Shown here: in pieces, positions 33,633-45,452 of the stretch
Numbering within the stretch: position 1 is the first letter of the stretch
How the letters are laid out: each line of letters starts with the position of its first letter
Assembly (NCBI RefSeq): GCF_020921035.1
Contig: NC_063156.1
Coordinates: forward strand, 27,700,283 to 27,764,282
Length of the DNA: 64,000 bases
Direction: 5' to 3'
DNA from: Rhodamnia argentea
Taxonomy: Eukaryota; Streptophyta; Magnoliopsida; Myrtales; Myrtaceae
Position numbers and translations under genes: made by a program
Notes under the pieces: model-generated
The model's database searches: none
Told to the model about the DNA's origin: nothing
The model's input: the letters and a program-made list of their open reading frames with translations, nothing else

Positions 33633-34968
33633 ATGCAAGCCTCGCCCATGCATGGAGAATCCGTCACCCGTGGCGGACCGTGCTACGACAGAGCGAAAGA
33701 AGCAGAGGAATTCCACGAGACAAAAGCTGGAGTCAAAGGCCTCGTGGACTCGGGCGCGGCCAAGGTTCCTAGGCTCTTCATCCACCCGCCCGAGAACCTG
33801 CACGACTTCTCCTCCGGCACGGATGGGGCTGCCACCAGCCTCGAGGTCCCAATCATCGACATGATGGGCTGTCGGGATTCCCGGCGGCAAGATGTCGTCG
33901 ACGAGCTTCGCAGGGCATCGGAGACGTGGGGGTTCTTCCAGATAGTCAACCATGGGGTCCCAGCTGCCGTGATGGACGGCATGCTGGAAGCTGTCACGCA
34001 GTTCCACGAGCAGCCTGAGGGAGTGAAGAGAGAGTGGTACTCAAGAGATGACGCAAAGAAATTCAGGTACTACAGCAATGGAGACTTGTTTTGGTCCCAA
34101 GCAGCAGCCTGGAGGGACACGCTCTTGTTCGATTTCTCGTGTGGAGTGCCAGACCCAGAGGAAGTCCCTCTTCTATGCAGGTCTGAATCAGGATTGATAA
34201 TACCATTCCTTCACCTAGAAGAGAACGTTCCTGATGCTTTCTTTTTTTCACTCCTCTGCAGAGAGCCGGTTTTCAAATACGAAGAACACATCGAAAAGTT
34301 GAAGAGATCTCTGTCTGAACTACTATCGGACGCATTGGGGCTTGACTCAGGCTATCTTGGTGATCTTGAATGCATGGAATCCAAGAGAATCGTAGGCCAT
34401 TACTACCCAATTTGCCCTGAGCCAGAGCTGACTATGGGCACAATCAATCACTCAGATGCCACAATTCTCACTCTTCTCCTTCAAAACAACCATGGAGGCC
34501 TCCAGGTCCGCCACCAAAACCAGTGGGTTGATGTGTCCCCTGTGCCTGGAGCAATCCTAGCCAACATTGGAGACTTCATGCAGGTACCAGGATCGTTCAC
34601 ATTTGTCATTTGTTACACATGTTTCCGGTTTCGATTGAGGTCGAGAAATCTTCAGGTCAAGGAGTGGTTTTCCTTTTTGCCTGATTTGTCGATTGCAGCT
34701 TGTTAGCAACGACAAGTTCAAGAGCGTGGAGCACCGGGTCCTTGCTAGGAGGGCCGGGCCCTGGGTCTCGGTCGCGTGCTTCCTCTTCCCGGGAGGGATA
34801 CGGAAGTCGAAGCCATATGGGCCGATAAAGGAGCTTCTCGATGAGAACCATCCACCCTTGTACAGGCAGACCTCTTTCGCAGACTATCTTGGGTATTTCC
34901 ACTCGAGGAATGGCCTCAACGGTGAATCTTTACTTCCTCATTTTAGAGTAAGTTCTAAAAATATTTAA
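33633..34968 (+). CDS. 2OGD gene B2, full-length but with R312W in the 2-oxoglutarate site
   Basis: Exons 33633-34180, 34262-34583 and 34699-34968 encode 379 residues with all splice sites intact and H246, D248, H302 and S314 kept. The RxS arginine is changed: codon CGG in B1 is TGG here (34762-34764), giving GPWVSV for GPRVSV. In this superfamily that arginine forms the salt bridge to the 2-oxoglutarate carboxylate, so B2 is predicted to have little or no normal activity. Other differences from B1 include Ser for Gly in the ATSLEVP segment, Gln for Arg in DSRRQD, and Arg for Gln in GGIRKS. Intron 1 is again 81 bp and open in frame. It could be a freshly dead gene, a regulatory pseudoenzyme, or a base-call error. 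Confidence 0.88.
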
Positions 34969-35186
34969 GCTTTAAATCACGCTTTTATCTAATAGTTTAA
35001 ACTGTAGTCTTACAAAATTTTATATAAGTGAGTTCAAGTAGAGAGTACAAATTGTGCGAAAAGCTTTAATAAAGATGTCGGATTTCACATTAATATGATT
35101 GGTTTATCTTTTCAACAAAGTTAGGACCGTCAATCAATATCGTGGCATCATTCTATTGTTCGTGTCACGCTGTCTTACTGCTTTTC

Positions 35187-35238
35187 AAACTATTTATTGT
35201 GATTTTTTTTTTGTTCGAGAAAAACTATTTATTGTGAT
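35187..35238 (-). mobile_element. Minute oligo-T insertion with 17-bp target duplication (unit 2)
   Basis: An 18-bp insert (T9 then GTTCGAGAA, 35204-35221) between two copies of AAACTATTTATTGTGAT. Unit 1 has one copy and no insert (near 7915). It fits extreme 5' truncation of a LINE or SINE integrated by target-primed reverse transcription. Confidence 0.75.
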
Positions 35239-35722
35239 GAAAAGTCTTTCTTGGTACAAAAAAACAAAAAGGTCAAAACTTATTAAGTTATGTCAGTTTT
35301 GAGTTCATCGCGTAGATTTGAGCTTCTCTTGGTATTATCTACTTAAACAGAGTCCGCTTGCGATACGAACATTATTTATCATACCAACTTTGAAGATCGG
35401 TTTCAGTATGCTCTGGCACTAACTCAATTTTTTTTGGCACTAACTCAATTGACAAATGCCTAAATTAAGGGTTTCATCTGACCAATTCAAGCCATTCCCA
35501 TGTGAAATGGAATCTGGCTCAGATTAGGGCGGTGGTTCCAGACCTACCCCCAACCTCTTGTCTCCTGGGGAATCCTAGGCATTTTGTTCCCTTGACCAAA
35601 TTTGTGCAATGGCCTCTCTCTAGCTAATCATCTTCATATCATTCCCATGGTCACAGCCTCACATTGAGCAGGGCTCAAATTCATTCGATCTTAACTAAGA
35701 CTTCAAACTTTGTCACTGCAAG

Positions 35723-37382
35723 ATGATGCAAACCTCGCCTAGTCCGGGAGAATTCATCACTCGCCGCGACACAGTTTACGACAGAGCGAAAGAATTGCGG
35801 GAGTTCGACGAGACCAAGGCCGGAGTCAAAGGCCTCGTGGACTCTGGCGTGGCCAAGATCCCTAGGATCTTCATGCACCCGCCCGAGAACTTGCACGGTT
35901 TGTCATCCAACACGAACAGGGCCTGCCTCCAGGGCCCAATCATCGATCTGAGAGACTGTCGGGATTCTCGACGTCGAGATATCACCGATGGTATTCGCGA
36001 AGCATCAGAGGCGTGGGGGTTCTTCCAGATAATCAATCACGGGATTCCACTTGACGTGATGGACAGCATGTTGGAGGGTGTGAGGAAGTTCCATGAGCAA
36101 GAAGTGGAAGTGAAGAAAGAGGTGTATTCTAGAGATGGTATGAAGAGAGTGAGGTACTTTAGCAATGGAGACTTGTTCCAGTCAAAAGCAGCAGCCTGGA
36201 GAGATAGCGTCCTATTTGATTTCCAGGATGGTGTCCTAGACCCCGAGGCTGTTCCTCCTATTTGCAGGTATATACCTATGACTTGTGAGAGTTAATAATT
36301 GAAGTTGCTACGTGAAAAATCAGAACAACTTGGTTTTGGAGTATCCTTTAACAACCTTAGTAACAACAGTTGAGGGAGAGCCAAGGTGTTCCCCAAGTCT
36401 GAACGTGCATTCTTCCAAAAAAACAAAAGAACATAAACAATGCTACAAACCTGGATACCGAAAACTCACACACGGTGCTTTCATTTGCTCGTTTGTAGAG
36501 AGGCAGTTTTCGAGTACGAGAAGCATATGGTCAGGCTGAAGACATCTTTATCCGAACTGTTCTCGGAGGCATTGGGACTTGGTTCCTATTATCTCAGTGG
36601 CATTGAGTGTATGAAATCGGAGACACTAACATGCCATTACTACCCAGCTTGTCCTGAACCAGAATTGACTCTCGGTACAATTAATCACTCGGACTTATCG
36701 TGTCTGACTCTTCTCCTTCAAGACCACCACGGTGGCCTCCAAGTCCTCCATGAAAACCACTGGGTTGATGTGGTTCCTGTGAAGGGAGCAATTCTAGCCA
36801 ACATTGGAGACTTCATGCAGGTAAAGAAAGTTCCACCTTTTATCTGACCTTATGCTCCCTGGCATACATAACATTGGAGTCGGTTTTGAATGCCCTTCAT
36901 TACATCAACCATATAATGAGTCTAGACAATGTTTTCTGAGCAACCAATCGAATGTAGAACGAACTTTCCACGATACCCTGAGCACTTGAGAAGAATCATA
37001 AGTGAAGTAACAGAGCAATGTTGCGGCATGAGAGCACACTGCATTGTATGCCTAGCTCTTTGCCTTCATCATCTTTTGAAGTCATAACTCCCTTTCTGGT
37101 CTAATACAATGGTTGCAGCTTGTTACCAATGACAAGTTCAAAAGCGTGGAGCACCGAGTACTCGCCGGGCGGGTTGGACCCAGGGTTTCGGTCGCATGCT
37201 TTCTCTCCCCAGGCTGGACGCAAAAAACCAAACTCTTTGGGCCAATAAAGGAGCTTCTCTCTGAAAACAATCCACCTATATACAAGGAAACCTCTCCTTT
37301 GGAGTACGTCACCTATTATATATCCCATGGCCTGAGCGGCAATTCAGCACTTCCTCATTTCAGGATGAGCGACTCCAAATAG
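35723..37382 (+). CDS. 2-oxoglutarate/Fe(II)-dependent dioxygenase, ACC-oxidase-homolog family (gene C2)
   Basis: Exons 35723-36267, 36499-36820 and 37119-37382 encode 376 residues. H245/D247/H301 and R311/S313 are all present and the splice sites match C1. Differences from C1 are few: [10 protein letters not shown] for [24 protein letters not shown] for [14 protein letters not shown], a Val for Leu before YSRDGMK, and LGSYYL for LRSYYL. The C2 residues are closer to the rest of the family (DLRD, YDRA), so C1 may be the more drifted copy. It is intact. The spacer to B2 (34969-35722) matches 7696-8410 and holds no other gene. Confidence 0.92.
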
Positions 37383-38009
37383 GGCGGAGTTGTGGAAAAT
37401 CCTGAATGAGTGTGTCTTGACTGGTTATATCATTTATCTGAGTTTGTGGCAGGACTTTGCACCTGTCTGTTTCGATATGTGCAATAAAATCTTACTTATC
37501 TCAAACAAACCAGTGCCAAGGTTGATTCTTCTGATGCGTTGTGTAATGTGACTAGATGCCGTAATAAGCGATGGAACCATAGAATGAAAACCTATTGAAG
37601 ATTTGCTCAATCGTTCTGCAACTTTATCAGAACAAATCGACCGTCAACAATTTACACCATATTTTTGGCTAGCATTGACAAGCATGTCGGCTTCAACTTG
37701 TCCGAATCAAAGAACAACTGACTCGATTAGACAAATTCTAGAAATTCAAGAACTCGTTAGATATGATGACGGCACTGGAAAAAGAGCGCAAAACCAAGAA
37801 CCGAATACGTGCTGTTTCCTTGAATACTTTCACCCATTCACTTTTCATCGGAAAACAGTTATGGTCAAAAGAAATGACCATATGTTCACCTGAGGTGTTA
37901 CCCATGATTTTCTGATACAAAGTGCGAAGTGGCCATTGTCCTTCTTACCACCCGCAGAATCTATTTCCGCCGAGAGGGGGCCAGGAAAATAACGACAGCA
38001 TTACCAAGT

Positions 38010-38250
38010 CATTGCTGCAGAATAAATTGGGTCATGTAATTATTTGAGTAATGACTATGGAGCTCAAATAGCATAATGTGGCATCTGGTTTAACTGTTTA
38101 TCATTCTTTGGATAGCAGATTTACTGATCTTCGTCGTCCTCCGCTTGCCAGTCGCAGGTTTTGATTTTGTTTACTTCCAAATGATCTTACGGAACAGTTA
38201 TTGCCGACCGAACAAGGGCGCCCCGCCCCCCCTCTTCACCAAAAGAAAGC
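38010..38250 (+). pseudogene. RLK relic (unit 2, behind C2)
   Basis: Same relic as 11285-11535, but the exon part is shortened and altered by a C-rich replacement (near 38220). The region between C2 and this point (37383-38009) holds the empty MITE site and no gene. Confidence 0.65.
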
Positions 38251-39644
38251 AAAAAGGCACATCAAATGCCAATATTGATGTACAGCGATCACTTTGATGT
38301 CAATATTTTTCTTTTTCTTTTTCTTTTTTATCATTAAGTGCTAAATCAGAGAAAAATGAATGGCGAGAAATTCCGGCAAAAAAATATATGTGGCATTTAA
38401 ATTTAAAACAAGTTAGTGCCACGTCATTTAAAATTGAGAAATAAGGTTACGTGAACTTCACATGGCAATTCATTAAAAAAAAAAAATAAGTTCACTTGAA
38501 GATTTCTTTCAAAAATTCAGTCTTCTCTTGACACCTAAATTTTGGATATTTATTAATTTATTCCATAAAAAAAATGAGGAACTAACCATAGTCCCTAGAA
38601 AAAATATTTAATTAGTTTCCATATAGTTTTAGGAACATTTTTGCATACATATTGCATTTAGTCGGACCAGCAGTGGATCGACTCAAATGAAAGGTTCTGG
38701 ATTGAGTCAGCTAGTTGGACTAAACCCACAAGAGCATTAAACTTCGGCCAAGCCCATGGAATATATTATGGCCGAAAATTAGTGATAAACAATAACAAGA
38801 ACATCCTGTTCTTAAAATATTGCGTAATTGAAGATAGGAAATAAATGTTGGCGAAAACCCTAAAATTACATTATAAATAGTGCTTAAGGGTTCCGTTCAA
38901 GGAGGAAGGGCCATTCATTAGAGTACAAAGCCATAGAGCACACGAAGGAGAGAATAAAACAGAGAGATACACGGCATAGAGGGAATAGGGAGAGGAGCTC
39001 CTTGCCTGGCCGAGAAGTTGACGATCTGAGAAACCAACCGCAAGACGACGATCTGCTGCCTCTGGGTTCGGGCCGCTGCTGCTGCTACATCCACACCTGA
39101 CCGCATCCGATGCCGGTGCCTTGAGCGCGAGCACCCTTGACGGATCCTTGCTACTGCATCAACGAGCTCAACCGCGCCGAGCCCGACGTCTCCCCTCGGT
39201 CTGACCATGATTCGACGGCCTCGGCAGCGATGGCTCTTCCTTGCTAACCCGCCACGCATATTCATCCAATTTTCGGTGGCCACCTCCAATGACCAGGTGG
39301 CGTTTCCTTCTCATGCATAATTTTAGAGAACACTGGAGTATCAAGGAGTTTCTCATGCTCACGTGGAGAACTCTGGGCTATAATCAGTAAGAGAATAACA
39401 AGACAAAAGGGAAAGTGTGGAGATTTGTCTCTTCTTGAAGAATTTCTTTGACTTGTTTCCATTGTTCTTGTTCGAATGTTCCTTTTGGCAGGTGTCCGAA
39501 GTATGAATCTGTAACTCCCTCTTGACTGGGATTTGCCCCTCACCGACGAGGGCAGAAATTGAAGCTTCACCGTCCGTCGTGGAGCAGCCCCTGTCAAGCC
39601 TTCGTTGCAGCCGCATTGAAGGGACAAAAAAACACGAGCAATTT
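38251..39644. other. Unidentified region (unit 2), TATA-like at 38872
   Basis: Counterpart of 11536-12911 with TATAAATA at 38872-38879 and the same GC-richer downstream part. No gene call. Confidence 0.3.
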
Positions 39645-39945
39645 GACTTGCACCTGGGCACCCTCATGTGCCTAATGGTATTCATGGAAAGAGTCGACAT
39701 CCTCACCTCATCTTAACGTCCTCCCCTATATAGTTCAGATGGCTATTCGCTCCCAAAGAGCACAAATAAAGTTCATTTCACATTCAGTTAGATTATTGCT
39801 GAAGGCAATAATCTTCTCAAACTCTTTCGCTTTCCTACAACCACCTACCCATATGATATCCTGTAATATTTTGTTGAATTTGATAGTCTGATAACATGCT
39901 CAACCAATTCAATGCATACATTCCATGTTATAGCTTTCATTTCAC
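39645..39945 (+). repeat. Large inverted repeat, left arm (unit 2)
   Basis: Inverted match to 40001-40232 and, past the solo LTR, 43186-43275. Spacer is about 55 bp. It lacks the 51-bp duplication seen in unit 1, so it shows the ancestral arm length. Confidence 0.8.
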
Positions 39946-40000
39946 GATGAGCCACAATTGTAGGGAACAAGAGGTCAAAAGGCAAAACTTGAGGAGTTGT

Positions 40001-40232
40001 AACGTGAAATAAAAGCTATAACATTGGATGGATGCACGAGTTGGTTGACCATGTTATCAGATTCAACGAGAAATTATAGGATGTTATATGGACAGGTGGT
40101 TGTAGGAAAGAGAAAGAGTTTGAAAAGATTGTTGCCTTTAGCAATAGTCTACCTGAATGTGAAATGAACTTTATTCATGCTATTTGGGAGCGAAAAGCTC
40201 GTTCGTACTATAATATGCTTCTTGAAGCCTAT
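40001..40232 (-). repeat. Large inverted repeat, right arm, proximal part (unit 2)
   Basis: Inverted match to the left arm up to the solo LTR insertion. In one + strand frame it reads EFEKIVAFSNSLPE-like residues as in unit 1. The arm resumes at 43186. Confidence 0.75.
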
Positions 40233-40237
40233 ATAAG

Positions 40238-43185
40238 TGTGATGCCCTGGAAATTTGGATTTTGAAATTTGTCCGAATTCAATAAAAGGAAGAAAATTGA
40301 ATTTTAGTCGGTGCAAATTTAGAATTGCAAGGACGAAAGTGACGAATTTTGGACGATTCCCGAAATGTCGTTCGGTTTTGATTGGGTTTCGAAATCGTGG
40401 TCACCGCGACTTAAGATTTTAATCCTCGGGCCTAAGCTTTTTTTGGAGCGAGCCTAGCCCGTGACAATCTAAATTTTATTCATATTCGGTTGAGCCAAAA
40501 ATCTGATCGGACTCGATTTATCAAATTACGAAATCGCCCTTGAATATTATGCATGTGAGACGAAATCAATTAATTGGAAGAGGCCCTGGCCCCACCTCGA
40601 TCAAATCTGGTCAAACCAGTCAACATTCTCTCTCTCTCCTCCCCTTCTCTCTCTCCCGCACGATTTCTCCCCCTCCCCTGCACTCGCGTGAGACCCCCCT
40701 GCACCACCGAACAACCTTCCTCCTCTCGCAGCTGTTTTTGTGTGACCACCGCCTCCGACCACCACCTTAGACCTCCACCGTCGCTCCGCCACCTCGTCGC
40801 CACCTCCCCGACCGCCATTCGCCGCGAACCCCGTAACGGCCCCTCCCGCGCGCTTGCTTTGTTTTGGTTCCAGTGGGTGTTGTGAGTTGCCCGGCCGCCC
40901 CGCACCACCTACGACCACCACTGATCTCCTCTCCGTCCGCCCTCCGACCCCCCGACGCCGTCCCACCGCTGCACGCCACCCCGGAGGCCGTGAACGGCCG
41001 CTCGAAGCCGCCTGCCCTATTTTATGCCGAACTACTATCCGTCGCCCTTCGCCGCGATTGAGCCGGACCCACCGCCCGTCGACCACCCCGGGTCGTCGCC
41101 CTTGACCTCTAGTTGTCCTACAGAGCTTCTGTCGGTCGGCCGCCGCCCGTAGAGCTCGATTTCTCGGCCTCGGCCGGACCCCCCCTATTCTACCCGTTTC
41201 CCCTGTTTTATGCGCTCGATTTTGGCCGCTGCTGCTCGGCAGCCTTCGGCCGTCCGCCGCCACCTTTGGCGCCACCAGCTGCAAGCTCGAAGACCCCCCG
41301 ACATTGACCACCCTTTCCCCCAGCCTTGAACCACCCAAAAGCCCCCAAAACCGCTTCGACGCTCACTATTCTGCTCTGTTTTTCCTCCGCCCGAGCATTG
41401 TTTACCGCCGGCCAGCCATCATTCCGACAAACTTCGGCCACCAACCGCCACCCCCGAGCCTCATGCCGCTGTCCCGAGGTGTCGCCAAGTCCTTCGGGCC
41501 ATCTTTGATCAAGTTGGAAGCCCAAAGTCAATTGGGTCGCGAGTCGCCTTTAGTCGTCGTCGGATTGGGCCGAGTTCGTGTTGTCGTTGCTCGAGTTGAG
41601 ACCGGCCGAGCTAATTTTAAATTGTGAGTTAGCCCCTAACTCTTGGTTAGGATGCTAATTGCGTTCAGATTTAGTTTTTTTTTTTTTTTTTTTTTGGTCG
41701 GACGTTCGGATTTAGTTTAATTAGCTAATTAGGTGTTTAGGTAGATTAATTACGGTCAAGCTAGATAGAAACGTGGTTTAGGCTAAATGACCATAATTAG
41801 TTAAGATTAGTCAATTAGCTAGGTTGTCTGTGGCTAATTGGTGAGTATAATTAATTGATTGGATTGATTGTGTTAATTGATCGTGATCGAGCGATAGGTC
41901 AGAGACGAGTGCGCAATTGGCTATTAATTGGAATTGAAATTGGAATTAATAATTGATTGGCTGCAATTGACTAATTGATTCATGAAGTGTTGGCTGTGAA
42001 TGCCAGATTAATCGTTGATTGTCGTGGGGGTCCGATTAGAGGTTAATCGCTCCAAATTGCTTGATTTGTCGGTCGATATAATTGTGCATTCATGTTACCA
42101 CGTATGAGATCAAATTGTATGGTTTTGCACGAAAATAGCCTTGGGCCAAGTATTTGAATATGCGAGCGTGAGCATTCGACCTAATTCCAAGAAATGAATT
42201 GGCTGGTTGTCGAATTGCTTGAGTGGTCACATAATGGGATAATTCTGACGATCATTGTCTTTTGGTGGATCGATCTTGGCAATCATTGTCTTCTGATTGC
42301 TGGATGTGCGTCGATCATTGTCTTCGGGCTGTTCGTTTGCCGGTCGCAGCTTGTGATGGGCCGAAGTCTTTCAAGGATTCCTGTTAGCTCCGTGCCGTGT
42401 CGACAATCATTGTCTTTTGGTTGGTCGAGCGGAGTCACATGGACTATCAGAAGTCGCCGCCGAAAGTAAGGAACGATGTCTGGTCCCGCCAGGAGAGCAT
42501 CAACTAATTAGTGTGCTGGACCTACGGGTCGAATATGATAATAAGTGGACTACGTGTAGTGTTCTGTGCATACAAGTGATGTGACGCTTTGCTAATGGGT
42601 TGATTGGTGTAATTGGTTTGATTGTTGAGTCGAGTCCGCATCGCATTATGTATGGCCTAGAGGGTAAGCTTGCATGTGATTGAAATATCTGCTCTTTGTT
42701 GACGTGACTATTTGTTAGGATGTCTGAGCGAATCAATGCCCTAGCCGGGCTTAGGCGTTGACTCACTAAGATTAATTTCTCACCCCGTCGTTGTTACCCA
42801 TTTTCGGGCAGTGATAGAGCCCGTGGAAATTAAGACGATGATCGTTGTATGATTTTTGGGAGTAGATGATGGTTTAACCCTACCCGACCGTATGTCTTTT
42901 TGAGGTCTTAGTAAGCCGCCCCGAAGAATGGGGTTGTATATGTTTACTGTAGCTCAGTAGGACTAAATTTCGCCCGCTCTGGTTTTATTAATGAAATTGT
43001 CTTTTGTGGATTGACGGTGTTAATTTTTTTACTATTCTATCCCGTTGATTTTGATTGTCGGGGAGAATTGCATGTTCCGCATGCGCCGTAATTTCATAAG
43101 TCGATAGCTTACCCGGGACGCTATCATTCATGACCCGAGGTGAGTAAGGTAGGGATGTCACGAGCTCGAGAGTCGGGGCGTGACA
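40238..43185 (+). mobile_element. Solo LTR (2,948 bp) with intact target duplication
   Basis: Same element as 13553-16458. It starts TGTGATGCCC, ends GGGGCGTGACA and is flanked by the exact 5-bp duplication ATAAG (40233-40237, 43186-43190), the clearest proof of its boundaries. The CT microsatellite is contracted here (near 40626-40640). A small oligo-T insertion at 41675-41702 is specific to this copy. The long - strand frame at 40601-41338 is GC-rich, low-complexity and interrupted in unit 1, so not a gene. Confidence 0.85.
41662..41715 (-). mobile_element. Oligo-T insertion with 13-bp target duplication (inside the unit 2 solo LTR)
   Basis: 28-bp insert (T21 then GGTCGGA, 41675-41702) between CGTTCAGATTTAG and CGTTCGGATTTAG. 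Absent from the unit 1 LTR. It looks like an A-tail-only retroinsertion. Confidence 0.72.
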
Positions 43186-43275
43186 ATAAGGGAGGACATT
43201 AAGATTAAGACGTCGAGGACATCGGCTATTTCCATGAATACCACCCGGCGCATGAGTGCACCCCGACGCAAGTCA
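43186..43275 (-). repeat. Large inverted repeat, right arm, distal part (unit 2)
   Basis: Starts with the LTR target duplication and continues the right arm to the GCAAGTCA segment, as at 16459-16548. Confidence 0.75.
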
Positions 43276-43808
43276 AAGAGATTTACTCGGGCCGTGGCCC
43301 CGTGAAATATTTCAAATAGAGAGCTTCTAAAGCGTTATTACAAGACTTTGCCGGTTTATAAGAAAAAAAGCTTAGCGGTTGATGTGCCTTTTTATAGTAT
43401 ATGCTGCCTGGTTTGGGACTCTTTTCGTTTGTGGCTGTTTCTCCCAGTTGTTTTAATCTTAAGTACATGAACTCGTTTATGAAACATTTGGTTGTGAATA
43501 ATAAACGGCAGCTTTTTTATTATATTGTTTTGACGTCTTTGTTCATTTTTATCCATGTGTGCTCTTGTGGGGAGTTCGATAAGTTTATGTAATTTTAAAG
43601 GAACTCGATTTACATAAATCATTATGTTAATGGTAATTTCAAATTAGGTTATTTCGATGATGAATGGAAACGTAGTGAACTTTCAAATCTTAAGGCCTTT
43701 TGTGAAACTATTCATTAACATAATTAGTTAGTATAATCATTATGCATAAACGTTAGTCATTAAAAGATTCGTGCAAATAGTGTCTAAAGAACTTTGTGTT
43801 CTTATAGA

Positions 43809-44255
43809 ATGGCATTAGCAACAAACTATATTGTAGCTGAGTTAAACAGGGGAGAGAAATTTAATGGCAAAAATTATGAGATATGGAACTTGAAAATCCC
43901 AGTATGTGCTAGAGGAGCAAGAAGCACCAGACACCCTGAACCAAGTTATGGATGAATCTAAATAAGGTAACAATGCACAACATCGGAGAGATAGAGATGA
44001 TTTTACTGCTTAGAAAAGAAAGAACTCTCTTGCTCGCATCACGTTGCTGAGCAATATGGAGAGCGACATATGAGAGTGTTCGGGCCTTTTGACAATGCCA
44101 AGGATATGTGGGATGCATTAAAGGCCAGATTTGGTCAAAAACCGGTGGCTAAATTAAGACAATTCATTATGAGGTTCAACTTATATAAGCTGCTTCGTGG
44201 CCAAAATATGAAGCAACATCTCAGCAATAACCACCATGAGTGGGTTAGGAAAATA
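43809..44255 (+). pseudogene. Copia gag fragment (unit 2)
   Basis: Counterpart of 17083-17530, again with YIVAELNRGEKFNGKNYEIW and stops downstream. The later frame is slightly better kept (DNAKDMWDALKARFGQKPVAKL) than in unit 1, where a small deletion shifts it. Non-functional. Confidence 0.7.
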
Positions 44256-44261
44256 ACAACA

Positions 44262-44520
44262 GCATTTCCAAGTCATTGCCGCAGAATAAATTTTCCCTAG
44301 TCATTGCCCTATCATGTAATTATTTGAGTAACATTATGGAGCTCAAATAGCATAATGTGGCATCTGGTTTGGCTGTTTATCATTCTTTGAATTGGGGATT
44401 TACTGATCTTCATAATCCTCTGCTTGCAAGTTGCAGCTGGATTTTGTTTATCTGCCGTGGGCTACCTAGCGCCAAAGTACACATCCATGAGCCAGGTTCA
44501 TGTAGAAGAGTGATGTCTAA
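44262..44520 (+). pseudogene. RLK relic (unit 2, before D2)
   Basis: Counterpart of 17535-17790: intron segment plus the GYLAPKYTSMSQVHVEE coding remnant ending at a stop. Confidence 0.7.
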
Positions 44521-44545
44521 GTAATGACAAGCTTTGCTCTAAGCA

Positions 44546-45104
44546 CCAAAAATTCCCAAAAGAGTCCTAAATCTATTGTAATTGTGTCGGTTCAGTCATA
44601 ATTTTTTTTTTCTAATTGAGTTTTAAACCTTTTGCAATTGTGTCAATTCAGTCCATTTGCCCTGCCGGTGCTAACGTTGCAAATATTTAATAATATTTTA
44701 AACATTTCTAGAATTTTTAATTTTTTAATAAGTTTTCCGTCTTTTCTTTTTTGTTTTAGGGTTAGCAGGAAGTTGTCGGCTACCGGCCACAAAGTGAGGG
44801 CTTATGAGCCCTCATTGGCCCTTGGATGAGGGCTTGCGATCCTCACCCATAGGCCGATGACCTCCTGTAGGTCCTGACTAAAAAGAAAGCAAAAGAAAAA
44901 GAGAAGAAAATTATTTAAAATAAAAATAATTAAAAATTTCATAATTGTTAAAATACTATTAAAAATTCGTCACGTCAGTGCTGCTCGGTCAAACAGATTG
45001 AATTACTATAATTACAAAAGGTTAGGACTTAACTAGCAAAAAAATAATTTATAACTAAATTGGTACAGTTGCAATATGTTTAAGACTTTTTTGGTAATTT
45101 TCCC
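44546..45104. mobile_element. Long-TIR MITE (unit 2)
   Basis: Counterpart of 17818-18360 with a small internal A-rich length difference (near 44915). Confidence 0.7.
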
Positions 45105-45162
45105 TCTTTGGACAACATCCCACACATCTACATGAATGAGCCTAGCCCTTGTTCAGCACCTT

Positions 45163-45265
45163 ATGGCCCGTGCGGCACTTGGAGTGCCGCATGGGTCCAA
45201 GTCGGCACTTGGGGTGCCGCACGGGCCCCGATCGGCACTAAGACTGCCGATTGGGGCCCAATTTC
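45163..45265. repeat. GC-rich hairpin repeat upstream of D2 (expanded)
   Basis: Contains one more GGCACTTGG-AGTGCCGC copy than the D1 version, and the GCCGGCCGGGG segment of unit 1 is GCCGATTGGGG here. The A-run after it is shorter. Confidence 0.7.
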
Positions 45266-45374
45266 GTAAATAAAAAAAAAAGGTGACCCAATTTGGTTTT
45301 TTTTTTTGGGAAAAAACCCTCACCTAATGGTTCTCCAAGTTTCACCTGCTCGCTCTCCATGTTTTTCTGCAGGA

Positions 45375-45381
45375 TATAAAT
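45375..45381 (+). promoter_or_regulatory. TATA box of gene D2
   Basis: TATAAAT 78 bp before the start codon, identical context to D1. Confidence 0.6.
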
Positions 45382-45452
45382 GGTCATGGAGCCTCACCCA
45401 AATGGACACAACTCAATCACCTAAATAGGCTTCAAAGTTTCCACTTGCAAAG

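Noticed and set aside
40601-41338. 245-codon - strand frame in the unit 2 solo LTR (and 13889-14377 on the + strand in unit 1)
   Set aside because: It lies in the GC-rich, CT-rich part of an LTR, has low-complexity Gly/Arg or Pro/Ser composition, and is not kept between the two units.
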